DNA of 63,284 nt from Clostridia bacterium (GTDB lineage: Bacteria; Bacillota; Clostridia; Christensenellales; Aristaeellaceae), in contig JAFRHH010000028.1 in NCBI GenBank assembly GCA_017433405.1, positions 1 to 63,284 of the forward strand, read 5' to 3'. The stretch's first letter is position 1; each line of letters starts with the position of its first letter. Below the pieces are notes generated by a model. The model did not search any database and was not told the DNA's origin. It worked only from the letters and a program-made list of their open reading frames with translations. This document shows positions 49,911 to 57,621 of the stretch, one piece after another. Position numbers and translations under genes: made by a program.

Positions 49911-50738
49911 CTAGATCTTTCTGAAGTACCGTATCCCTTCCTTTTCCTTTTTCAGGGTTTTCAGATACGCGCCGGACAGTCGAAGCTTTCCGTGCCGCAG
50001 ATCCGACAGCGCCGTCACCAGGATCGGGAACCTGGCCCCGGACGCCGCGTCCAACACCCCGTCGTCAAAAAAGCGCTGATCCGGATCCCCGGAGGCCCAG
50101 GTGGATGGCCGCTCGTCCGTCAGCCGGGCGATCGCCTCCGGCCAGACCAGCATCTTCAGTCCCTCCCGGACGCAGGCGGAAAGAAACAGGGTATCCTCTC
50201 CATGGCCGAAGGCGCAGCCGCCCCCGAAGTGCAGATTAAAGAAAATCCCGTGCATCTGGGCCGTCACCCGCCGCACTGCAATACGCACAGCCCCAAAGCC
50301 CGTCTTTTTCGTATAGAAAGCTTTTCCAAACCGCCGCCGCTCGCTCTTCCCGGGTTCGTCGATATTAAACAGCACCACGTCCGCCTCCGGATGCTCCCGG
50401 AAGATCTTCAGCACCTTTTCCGCGTAGCCGTCGTAGTAGACCATATCGTCGTCGCAGAAGAGGACGATATCCCCCTCCGCCCGCATCCAGGCGTTGTTCC
50501 GGTTCAGGCCGACGCCCCGCTCAGCCGTATGCATCACCCGCACCCGATGCCCGGAAACCGCCGTCTCTTCCATTTCGAAGCGATCGGTCTGGTTCGCGAT
50601 GAAGCAGTCCGTCTGGATATTCGCCTTTCGGACGAATTCCTCCGGTGAAATCTTCAGCTCCAGCGCCGCCACGCAGACCTCCACAGACTCCGCCCGCCGC
50701 GGGTCTCCCCTGAACCGCTGATCATGATCTTTGGTCAT
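49911..50738 (-). CDS. GT-A type glycosyltransferase (family 2-like)
   Basis: 275 aa. VCVAALELKISPEEFVRKAN, GVGLNRNNAWMRAEGDIVLFCDDDM (DXD-like metal site near residue 91), and later GHGEDTLFLSAC, typical of family 2 enzymes acting on cell-surface sugars. ATG 50738 has AGAGGT six bases upstream; the upstream in-frame extension lies over the promoter. Confidence 0.78.
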   Translation of the reverse strand: MTKDHDQRFRGDPRRAESVEVCVAALELKISPEEFVRKANIQTDCFIANQTDRFEMEETAVSGHRVRVMHTAERGVGLNRNNAWMRAEGDIVLFCDDDMVYYDGYAEKVLKIFREHPEADVVLFNIDEPGKSERRRFGKAFYTKKTGFGAVRIAVRRVTAQMHGIFFNLHFGGGCAFGHGEDTLFLSACVREGLKMLVWPEAIARLTDERPSTWASGDPDQRFFDDGVLDAASGARFPILVTALSDLRHGKLRLSGAYLKTLKKEKEGIRYFRKI

Positions 50739-50754
50739 ATGCTTACCTCTGCTT

Positions 50755-50783
50755 GTTCTATGTGCCTGTTCCATGACTTTCAA
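50755..50783 (-). promoter_or_regulatory. Promoter for the family 2 glycosyltransferase gene
   Basis: TTGAAA (50783-50778) and TAGAAC (50760-50755) are 17 bases apart on the minus strand. The leader would be only ~15 bases. Confidence 0.5.
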
Positions 50784-50819
50784 AAGTAAAACATTTTCTT
50801 TGGATGCAGAATAATCCAC

Positions 50820-52085
50820 TTACACAACTGACATAAAATTTGTCGAGAAGGCCTCTCTGCCAAAGCGGGAAACCACCTGCTCCCGAAGATGGGCGGGATC
50901 AAACGCAATCTTTCCTTCGAGGAAGTCCCGGAGGGCCAGGGCCAGCGCCTCGCCCTCCCGGATCCCGACGATCCGGCCCATGCTTTCGTCCACATAGTCC
51001 TCGACCCCACCGCAGCGGGTGGAGAAAACCGGCAGGCCGCTGCAGGCCGCCTCCAGGGCGGAAACCGGCTGGCCCTCCTGAATCGAGGTCATGACAAAGG
51101 CATCCGCCTGCCGGTAGATTTCGCTCATCTTTTCGTGGGGAACCGACGGAATCAGCTCCGCCCGGTCCGCGAACCGGGACGCCCGGATCTTTTTCTCCAG
51201 CTCCGCCGCGTTCCCGGCATATCCCGGATTCGCTCCGTACCCGACGATCATGACCCGGAAGGGAACCTCCGTCAGCTCCGTCAGCCGGTTCATCACGGAG
51301 ATAAACAGGTCGTAGTTCTTATAGAAGCTGTAGGCCCCGACCGTGATAAGGGTTTTTAGCTCCGTCCCCTCCGTGAACATCCGTTCACGTCTGCCATTCA
51401 TCCTGCTTTGCTGCCGAAGCGGAAAATGCTCCTCCAACACCAGATTGCCCACATAGACAACCTTCGGCAGACGGATATTCTGCATCTCCATCTGTCGCAC
51501 CTTGTCCCAGGAGATCGCGAGGAAGGCCGCCGCCCCTTCGATGGCCTTTTTCTGCCGAAGGGGAATCACCGTTCCGGGCCAGGGCACGGGCCCGTGCTCG
51601 CCAACAATATAGGGCTTTCCGAAATGCCCGGCCAGCAGCTGAACATCCGCCGCCTCCCGCTGGGCGTCGACGCAGTAGAACAGATCGATCCGATCCCGAA
51701 AATGCTCCCCGAAGATCCGGATCAGCTTTTTTTCCTTGATCCGCTCCCGCCGGCAGGACCGCTCCGCGAAAACGCTTCCGTCCTCCCCCCGAAGGCCCCG
51801 GAAGATTCCTTCCGCCGCCCGTTCCCGGAGGGCGGCCCAAGCCGGCACCACCGCCTCGATGGCAAATTCCGAAATATTTTTCTCCTGCCGAACCGGGACG
51901 ATCCGATCCTTCTGCCCCGGACGTTTCCGGATTCGCTCCGTATAGTGGACCACCAGGAAGTCAAACCGATCCGAAAGCGCCAGCGCCTGCTCCCGGAAGA
52001 AGAGACCGAAATGGGGATTCTCCGGAGTCGGATACCAGTTCGTCAGAAGGCAGACCGTCCTTCTCTCTTTCCTTTCCGTACTCAC
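50820..52085 (-). CDS. Glycosyltransferase family 4 (GT-B)
   Basis: 421 aa. CLLTNWYPTPENPHFGLFF at the start, GEHGPVPWPG, TVGAYSFYKNYDLFI, VMIVGYGAN and EGQPVSALEAACSGLPVFSTRCGG, the E-x7-E nucleotide-sugar region. A shortened family A element adds RMNGRRERMFTEG in frame in the middle. GTG at 52085 is used with GAGGAGG from the repeat just upstream; the frame remains open through the repeats to 52172 but that part is repeat-derived. Confidence 0.85.
   Translation of the reverse strand: MSTERKERRTVCLLTNWYPTPENPHFGLFFREQALALSDRFDFLVVHYTERIRKRPGQKDRIVPVRQEKNISEFAIEAVVPAWAALRERAAEGIFRGLRGEDGSVFAERSCRRERIKEKKLIRIFGEHFRDRIDLFYCVDAQREAADVQLLAGHFGKPYIVGEHGPVPWPGTVIPLRQKKAIEGAAAFLAISWDKVRQMEMQNIRLPKVVYVGNLVLEEHFPLRQQSRMNGRRERMFTEGTELKTLITVGAYSFYKNYDLFISVMNRLTELTEVPFRVMIVGYGANPGYAGNAAELEKKIRASRFADRAELIPSVPHEKMSEIYRQADAFVMTSIQEGQPVSALEAACSGLPVFSTRCGGVEDYVDESMGRIVGIREGEALALALRDFLEGKIAFDPAHLREQVVSRFGREAFSTNFMSVV
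51367..51402 (-). repeat. Family A repeat, tail fragment inside a coding sequence
   Basis: GTGAAC-GGAT-GTTCAC hairpin and flank in frame within the glycosyltransferase gene at 50820-52085, in the same frame as the other coding insertions (GRRE..FTE). Confidence 0.85.
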
Positions 52086-52089
52086 CGTT

Positions 52090-52242
52090 CCTCCTCTGCG
52101 AACGACAGAACACATCTGCCTTTCTGTCCGGATGACGATTTTGTAGCCGCTCCTCTGCGAACGACAGTTCACATCTGCCTTTCTGCCCGGATGACGATTT
52201 TGCAGCCGCTTCGCTTACGCGTCCGCGGACAAAATCTGTCTC
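52090..52242 (-). repeat. Family A repeat, tandem of a partial and a full copy
   Basis: A 5'-truncated copy (52090-52150) follows a full copy (52151-52242) in the direction of transcription. The join is at GCGGCT/AGAGGAG. GAGGAGG at the end serves the glycosyltransferase gene at 50820-52085. Confidence 0.9.
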
Positions 52243-52256
52243 AGCGCGCAGTTCCA

Positions 52257-52661
52257 TCATTCTTTCCGAACGTAGTTCAGAAAATCCTGATAATTCCGGA
52301 TATAGTCCGATTCATCATAGTATTCCGAAGCCAGCACCATCAGCACCGCGTCCGGGGAAAAATCGAACATCTCCCGCCACATGTCATTGGCGATGTAGAT
52401 GCCCTCGTTGGGCCTGTCCAGCAGGAGCACCTCCGTCTCCCCCCGCCCGTTATCCAGCTTCAGCCGGCAGGAACCGTGGATACAGATCAGCACCTGCTCC
52501 AGGGACTTGTGGGCATGCTTCCCCCGAACCACCCCGGCTTCCGTCCGATAGATATAGTAGACCCGTCTGATCGGAAACGGGATATTTTTCATCTCCTCCA
52601 GGGACACCAGCTCTCCCTGCTTGTCCCCGTGGATCTCAAAGCTAAACTTTTTGATCTCCAT
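52257..52661 (-). CDS. FdtA/QdtA-like sugar 3,4-ketoisomerase (WxcM-type cupin)
   Basis: 134 aa cupin. FEIHGDKQGELVSLEE, RVYYIYRT, RGKHAHKSLEQVLICIHGS (His residues of the active site) and NEGIYIANDMWREM match the dTDP-6-deoxy-hex-4-ulose 3,4-isomerase family. It would make a 3-keto sugar for later transamination; the partner transaminase is not obvious in the window. ATG at 52661 with AGAGGAGG about 12 bases upstream; a start within the repeat at 52706 is in frame. Confidence 0.85.
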   Translation of the reverse strand: MEIKKFSFEIHGDKQGELVSLEEMKNIPFPIRRVYYIYRTEAGVVRGKHAHKSLEQVLICIHGSCRLKLDNGRGETEVLLLDRPNEGIYIANDMWREMFDFSPDAVLMVLASEYYDESDYIRNYQDFLNYVRKE

Positions 52662-52672
52662 CCCGGCTCGCT

Positions 52673-52728
52673 TCCTCCTCTGTGAACGGCAGTTCACGTC
52701 TGCCATTCTGTCCGGATGACGGTTTTAT
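52673..52728 (-). repeat. Family A repeat, tail and middle part
   Basis: Intact tail hairpin GTGAAC-TGCC-GTTCAC and AGAGGAGG. The element is cut after the ATCGTC/ATAAAACC region. It serves the FdtA-like gene. Confidence 0.88.
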
Positions 52729-52737
52729 AATGGAACT

Positions 52738-53388
52738 TCAACCCTTCCCGAAGAACCGCTCTTCCAGCATCATGCACCAGCAGTGATAGATCGGAAGATG
52801 CAGCTCCTGCACCCGGTAGGTCTCGTCCGCCGGCGCTTTGACCGCCACGTCCGCGATCTCCGCCAGCTCGCCGCCCTTTCTGCCGGTCAGGCCGATGACG
52901 GGAATCCCCAACGCCCGGGCCACCGCCGCCGCGTTCAGGATGTTCTCCGCGTTTCCGCTGGTGCTGATGCCGAGAAACACGTCCCCGGCCCGGCCGAAGC
53001 CATACAGCTGCTGGGCAAAAACCCCCAGGGCGTCCACGTCGTTGATATACGCCGTCGTCAGCGCCTCGTGGGCCACCAGCGGAATCGCCATCAGCCCCCG
53101 CTCCAGGTTCCGGGCCAGCCCCGGCCCCCGCTTCGGATCAATCTCCCTCAGGCGCTCCGCCAGCTCCTCCGGCATCGGCCGGGGAAACCGGAAGCGCTTC
53201 ATCAGCTCTCCGGCCATATGCTCGCTGTCCGCCGCGGAACCGCCGTTCCCGGCGATAAGCAGCTTTCCGTCCCGCTCGTAGCAGGCTTCCATGACGCGAT
53301 AGGCCTCCAGGATCGGCTGCCGGATTTCCGAAAGCTCCGGATACCGCGCCGCCAGCGCCTCCACATGCTTTTCGAGTCCGGATTTCAT
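52738..53388 (-). CDS. gmhA: Phosphoheptose isomerase (SIS domain)
   Basis: Converts sedoheptulose 7-phosphate to D-glycero-heptose 7-phosphate. The 216-aa SIS protein has AGNGGSAADSEHMAGEL (~45-61), LGISTSGNAENILNA, GLTGRKGGEL and a C-terminal QELHLPIYHCWC with catalytic His. The 53388 ATG has GGAG eight bases upstream. With HddC-GmhB it indicates a GDP-D-glycero-D-manno-heptose pathway. Confidence 0.92.
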   Translation of the reverse strand: MKSGLEKHVEALAARYPELSEIRQPILEAYRVMEACYERDGKLLIAGNGGSAADSEHMAGELMKRFRFPRPMPEELAERLREIDPKRGPGLARNLERGLMAIPLVAHEALTTAYINDVDALGVFAQQLYGFGRAGDVFLGISTSGNAENILNAAAVARALGIPVIGLTGRKGGELAEIADVAVKAPADETYRVQELHLPIYHCWCMMLEERFFGKG

Positions 53389-53435
53389 ATCGTAAGCTCC
53401 ATTTTCTCTTTCATCTTCAGCCTCGCCGGGAATTC

Positions 53436-54842
53436 TCACGCTTCCAGCTCCATTTTTTCTTCCATTTTCAGCCGCGCCGTAATCCCCCGGCAGGCCTCGA
53501 AGACCTTCTCCTCGTCGATGGTGGTCAGCTTCCCGTCCTTCATCAGGATCCGGCCGTCCACCATCACCGTGTCAACCTCGTTCCCCGTGGCGGAATAGAC
53601 CAGGCCGGAGAGAATATTGTTCGCCGGCATGAACTGGGGCCGGTGCAGATCGATGAGGATCAAATCCGCCAGGGCGCCTTCCCGGATAACCCCCAGCTCC
53701 CCTTCGCGGCCGATGGCCTTCGCGCCGCCAACCGTTGCCATGCGGAGCACCTCCCCGGCGCCGACGCACTGGGCCTTCCGGTTCGCGCCCTTGTAGACCA
53801 GGGCTGCCGCGTTCATCTCCTGGAACATGTTCAGGCTGTTGTTGCTGCCGCAGCCGTCAGTGCCCAGGCACACGTTAACCCCGGCCGCCAGCATCTTCTC
53901 CACCGGCGCGAAGCCGTTCCCCAGCTTCATGTTGCTCTTGGGGCAGGCGGCGACGCTGACGCCCTTTTCCGCCATGATCCGGATGTCGTCCTCCGTGGCG
54001 TAGACCGCGTGGGCCACAATGCAGGGAACATCGAATACCCCAAGGCTGTCCGCGTACTGAATCGGGGTCATTCCCCCGTGATCCTTCGCGATGCCCTCCA
54101 TCTCCGCCTGGCTCTCGGAAAGATGGATGTGCTGTCCGATGCCCCGGTCCCGGCAGGACTGCGTCAGTTTCTGAAGATAATCCGCCATGCAGGAATAGGG
54201 GGCATGAGGCCCGTGGACGAACTGCAGCCGGCTCTCATCCTGAAGAAGATCCATCTCGTGGACCGCTTCGCCGTATTTCCGGAGGGATTCCTCCGAATCC
54301 GCCACCCCGGCCAGCCCCCGGCAGATCACCGCCCGGAACCCGGCGTCCAGCACCGCCCCCGCCACCGCGGCCATGGGGCCGCTTTTGGCCTTCGCGCTCT
54401 TGATGGACATATCGACAAAGCAGGTCGTCCCGCTGCGGATCATCTCGATGATCGCCAGCATCGTCGTCCAGTAGACGTCCTCCTCGGTCATGCCCTGCTC
54501 AACCCGATCCACATGATCCAGCCAGTCGAAGAAGGCCAGATCATCCGCGAAATTCCGGTGAATCGTCATATAGGCATGGGTATGGGCGTTAATCAGCCCC
54601 GGCATGACCAGCTTCCCCGCGGCATCAATCACCTCGCAGGCTTTTTCCGCCACAGCGGCCCGCTGGTCTTTTTCCCCGCCATTTGCCGGACTCGCGTCCA
54701 TGGCCTTCTTTTCGGTCTTTGACGGGATCGCGTCCGCGATTCTGATGATCCGGTTCCCCTCGATCAGGAGATCCTTCTTTTCCGCTCTCCAGCCTTCTTC
54801 ATTCAGAAGAAGCACCAGGCCGTTTTTAATCAGTGTTTTCAT
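53436..54842 (-). CDS. S-adenosylhomocysteine / methylthioadenosine deaminase-type amidohydrolase
   Basis: 468 aa metal-dependent amidohydrolase: PGLINAHTHAYM (metal-binding HxH), HAPYSC, HIHLSESQAE, VAHAVYATEDD, CPKSNMKLGNG and LGTDGCGSNNS with the metal Asp. This is the MtaD/DadD family. It contains a ~28-residue charged insertion after residue 40 that looks unlike the family. With ahcY next to it, it should process SAH produced by methyltransferases. ATG 54842. Confidence 0.85.
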   Translation of the reverse strand: MKTLIKNGLVLLLNEEGWRAEKKDLLIEGNRIIRIADAIPSKTEKKAMDASPANGGEKDQRAAVAEKACEVIDAAGKLVMPGLINAHTHAYMTIHRNFADDLAFFDWLDHVDRVEQGMTEEDVYWTTMLAIIEMIRSGTTCFVDMSIKSAKAKSGPMAAVAGAVLDAGFRAVICRGLAGVADSEESLRKYGEAVHEMDLLQDESRLQFVHGPHAPYSCMADYLQKLTQSCRDRGIGQHIHLSESQAEMEGIAKDHGGMTPIQYADSLGVFDVPCIVAHAVYATEDDIRIMAEKGVSVAACPKSNMKLGNGFAPVEKMLAAGVNVCLGTDGCGSNNSLNMFQEMNAAALVYKGANRKAQCVGAGEVLRMATVGGAKAIGREGELGVIREGALADLILIDLHRPQFMPANNILSGLVYSATGNEVDTVMVDGRILMKDGKLTTIDEEKVFEACRGITARLKMEEKMELEA

Positions 54843-54880
54843 CCATTCTTCCTTTCATCGTCCCTCCGTTCCGCCCGTTC

Positions 54881-56125
54881 TCAGACCGCTGAGCTGTTGA
54901 GGTAGGCCTCCTGCTCCGGGGTCAGGTGATCTATTTCAATGCCCAGGAACTTCAGCTTCCGGTGGGCGACCTCAAGGTCTACCTCCCGGGGAACGTCAAT
55001 GAGCTTATCCGTCAGCCTGCCCTCATGCTCCACGAGGTATTTCGCCGACAGCGCCTGAATCGCGAAGCTCATGTCCATGATCTCCGCTGGATGCCCGTCG
55101 CCGGCCGCCAGGTTCACCAGCCGCCCCTCCGCCAGCACATAGACATGCCTTCCGTTCGAAAGCGTATACCCCATGATGTTGTTCCGCATCTCCCGGGCTT
55201 CCGCCGCGTGCTCCCGCAGCCACTTCATGTCCACTTCGACGTCGAAGTGACCGGCGTTGCAGAGAATCGCGCCCTCCTTCATCTTCAGGAAGTCTTTCTC
55301 CGTGATGACCCCGGCGCAGCCGGTCACCGTCACGAAGAAATCCCCCTTCTCCGCCGCCTCGTTCATCGGCATGACGCTAAATCCGTCCATATAGGCCTCG
55401 ATGGCCTTGATCGGATCCACCTCCGTCACGATGACCTGAGCTCCCAGGCCCTTGGCCCGCATGGCAACGCCCTTGCCACACCAGCCGTATCCGGCTACCA
55501 CCACCGTCTTGCCGGCGACGATCAGGTTCGTCGTCCGGTTGATCCCGTCCCAGACGGACTGGCCGGTTCCGTAGCGGTTATCGAAAAGATGCTTGCAGTC
55601 CGCGTTGTTGACCTTCACCATCGGGAAGCGGAGCTTTCCCTCCCGGGCCATGGCCGTCAGCCGGATGATCCCCGTCGTGGTTTCCTCGCAGCCGCCGATG
55701 ACGTACGGCAGCTCATCCTGCAGCTCCGTATGCAGCATGTGCACCAGGTCCCCGCCGTCGTCGATGATGATGTTCGCGTGGTGGGAAAGGGTTTCCCGGA
55801 TATGGGCGTTATACTCCTCCTCCGTAGCCCCGTGCCAGGCGAAGACGTTCAGGCCGCCCCTGGCCAGCGCCGCCGCCACGTCGTCCTGTGTCGACAGGGG
55901 ATTGGACCCCGTCACATACATCTCCGCCCCGCCGGCGGCCAGCACCCGGCAGAGATACGCCGTCTTCGCTTCCAGGTGAACCGACAGCGCGACCCGCTTC
56001 CCCGCGAAGGGCTTCGTCTGGCTGAAATCCTCCTCCAGGCTTCTCAGGAGCGGGCAGTTCCGCCGCACCCATTCAATCTTGTTCTCCCCGGATGCCGCCA
56101 GGTTGATGTCCCGAATCATGCTCAT
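54881..56125 (-). CDS. ahcY: Adenosylhomocysteinase
   Basis: Hydrolyses SAH to adenosine and homocysteine using bound NAD. The 414-aa protein is the shorter type lacking the eukaryotic insertion. LSVHLEAKTAYL, GCEETTTGIIRL, VNNADCKHLFDNRYGTGQS, VAGYGWCGKGVA (NAD site) and CNAGHFDVEVDM are diagnostic. ATG 56125 with AGAGGAGG of a decayed family A tail ten bases upstream. A third-codon Met is an alternative. Confidence 0.96.
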   Translation of the reverse strand: MSMIRDINLAASGENKIEWVRRNCPLLRSLEEDFSQTKPFAGKRVALSVHLEAKTAYLCRVLAAGGAEMYVTGSNPLSTQDDVAAALARGGLNVFAWHGATEEEYNAHIRETLSHHANIIIDDGGDLVHMLHTELQDELPYVIGGCEETTTGIIRLTAMAREGKLRFPMVKVNNADCKHLFDNRYGTGQSVWDGINRTTNLIVAGKTVVVAGYGWCGKGVAMRAKGLGAQVIVTEVDPIKAIEAYMDGFSVMPMNEAAEKGDFFVTVTGCAGVITEKDFLKMKEGAILCNAGHFDVEVDMKWLREHAAEAREMRNNIMGYTLSNGRHVYVLAEGRLVNLAAGDGHPAEIMDMSFAIQALSAKYLVEHEGRLTDKLIDVPREVDLEVAHRKLKFLGIEIDHLTPEQEAYLNSSAV

Positions 56126-56135
56126 TCTTAGGTTT

Positions 56136-56172
56136 CCTCCTCTGCGAATAACAATTCATATCTGCTATTCCG
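56136..56172 (-). repeat. Family A repeat tail with compensatory changes
   Basis: The hairpin reads GCGAAT-AACA-ATTCAT on the plus strand instead of GTGAAC-N4-GTTCAC. The inner C-G pair has become T-A on both sides. AGAGGAGG is kept and serves ahcY. It also overlaps the last bases of the HddC-GmhB gene. Confidence 0.7.
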
Positions 56173-57472
56173 CCAGGATCCCCGCCACTGCTTCCTGCAG
56201 CGACCCGGCTGTCAGATCCTGTCCATATTCTCCCCCGCCCAGCAGGCAGGTCCGGCATCCGGCCCGCCTTCCGGCCTCCACATCCTTCTCCCGATCCCCG
56301 ATCATCCAGGAGGCGGCCAGGTCGATGTTGAATTTCTCCGCCGCCTTCAGCAGCATACCGGGCTTCGGCTTCCGGCAGTCGCAGACAACCTTGAGCTCCG
56401 GAATCTCACCCTCAAAACCCCGATCCGGGTGATGGGGGCAGTAGAAAATCCCGTCCAGATACGCCCCCTCCGCCCCCAGCAGGGTCTCCATCTTCCGATG
56501 AATTTCATCCAGCTCCGCCACCGTGACCTCGCCCCGGGCGATCACCGGCTGGTTCGTCGCCACGATGGCCAGATATCCGGCGTCGTTGATCCGTCGGATG
56601 GCCTCCGCCGCCCCCGGCAAAAGCTCGAAGTCCCGGATATCCCGAAGGAACCCGACCTCCCGGTTGATCGTCCCGTCCCGGTCCAGAAAAATCGCCTTCT
56701 GAGGATTTTTCAGGTTCCGGGCGCTGACCCTGCCGGCCTCAAAATCCCGGCAGACCGCCGCGTAGCGGTCCGGCGTTCCCATGTCCCGGACGTATTCCGG
56801 GCTGTCGTAGCAGAACATGATCCCCGTGCCACAAAGGGGCTTCAGGATCTGCCGATCCAGATCCACCTTCACCGGCTTCCCGTCCACCCCGACGGTTCCC
56901 ACCGCCGCCGGATCGATGCCGCACCGGTCCAGCACCGCGGGATTCAGAAGATGGATCCCCGCGTTCACCCGGTTCCGGACCCATTCGGGCCGGGGATCCT
57001 CCTTCGCCAGCCATCGGGTCACCGCACCCCGCTCGTCCGCGATCACCAGGGCGCTGTCGTAGGGATGGCTGTTAGGATGGGTAAACAGGGTCGCCAGGCC
57101 GCCCTTTTCCCGGTGAAAGGCGGCAAACCGCCGCAGGTCGATATCGAACACCGCGTCGGCATTGATCAGCAGGAAATCCGACTCCAGCTGATCCCGGATT
57201 TTCAGCAGCGCCCCGGCGTTTCCCAGGGGGAGTTCTTCCCTATAATACTGAATCGAAACCCCGAAGCGGCGCCCGTCCCCGAAGTAATCCATGATCTGCT
57301 CTCCGAGATGGGACACCGTCAGGATCAGCTCCGTAAAGCCCTGCTCCCGGAGGCTCCCGATCTCCCGCTCCAGCACGGGTTTCCCCCCGACGGGAATCAT
57401 AGGCTTGGGGATATCCGATGCCACTGAACGGATCCTCGTTCCCTTCCCCCCGGCCATCAGGACTGCTTTCAT
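56165..57472 (-). CDS. Heptose-1-phosphate nucleotidyltransferase fused to heptose bisphosphate phosphatase (HddC-GmhB)
   Basis: 435 aa. Residues 1-~235 are an NTP transferase (VLMAGGKGTRIRSVASDIPK). From ~255 there is a GmhB-type HAD phosphatase with FLDRDGTINREVGFL, ATNQPVIARG, and the zinc-loop cysteines in YCPHHP and CDCRKPKPGM. Together they would dephosphorylate heptose 1,7-bisphosphate and activate heptose 1-phosphate, probably with GTP. ATG 57472 with GAGGTG, own promoter 57536-57564. The kinase HddA, needed between GmhA and GmhB, is not seen in the window. Confidence 0.9.
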   Translation of the reverse strand: MKAVLMAGGKGTRIRSVASDIPKPMIPVGGKPVLEREIGSLREQGFTELILTVSHLGEQIMDYFGDGRRFGVSIQYYREELPLGNAGALLKIRDQLESDFLLINADAVFDIDLRRFAAFHREKGGLATLFTHPNSHPYDSALVIADERGAVTRWLAKEDPRPEWVRNRVNAGIHLLNPAVLDRCGIDPAAVGTVGVDGKPVKVDLDRQILKPLCGTGIMFCYDSPEYVRDMGTPDRYAAVCRDFEAGRVSARNLKNPQKAIFLDRDGTINREVGFLRDIRDFELLPGAAEAIRRINDAGYLAIVATNQPVIARGEVTVAELDEIHRKMETLLGAEGAYLDGIFYCPHHPDRGFEGEIPELKVVCDCRKPKPGMLLKAAEKFNIDLAASWMIGDREKDVEAGRRAGCRTCLLGGGEYGQDLTAGSLQEAVAGILAE

Positions 57473-57535
57473 CGTTTCACCTCGTTGCGCGCCAGTTCAG
57501 GTCCGCCGGTCCCCAAAGCACCATCCAACCCCATG

Positions 57536-57564
57536 ATTATACTGATCGTGCCCGCCTCCGTCAA
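57536..57564 (-). promoter_or_regulatory. Promoter for the heptose/SAH gene run
   Basis: TTGACG (57564-57559) and TATAAT (57541-57536) are spaced by 17 bases on the minus strand, 64 bases before the HddC-GmhB start. Confidence 0.75.
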
Positions 57565-57577
57565 TTTCCAGGCCCCT

Positions 57578-57616
57578 GGACAGAAAGGAACCGTCCCCGT
57601 GTCTGCCCGTGTCTGC
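57578..57616. repeat. Family B repeat copy
   Basis: GGACAGAAAGGAACCGTCCC followed by CGTGTCTG and a second CCGTGTCTG. It lies directly after the stop of the membrane glycosyltransferase gene. Confidence 0.8.
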
Positions 57617-57621
57617 GCCCT

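Noticed and set aside
52086-52172. Extension of the GT4 gene through MNCRSQRSGYKIVIRTERQ
   Set aside because: This stretch is the family A array read in frame. The GTG at 52085 directly follows GAGGAGG and begins the conserved glycosyltransferase sequence.
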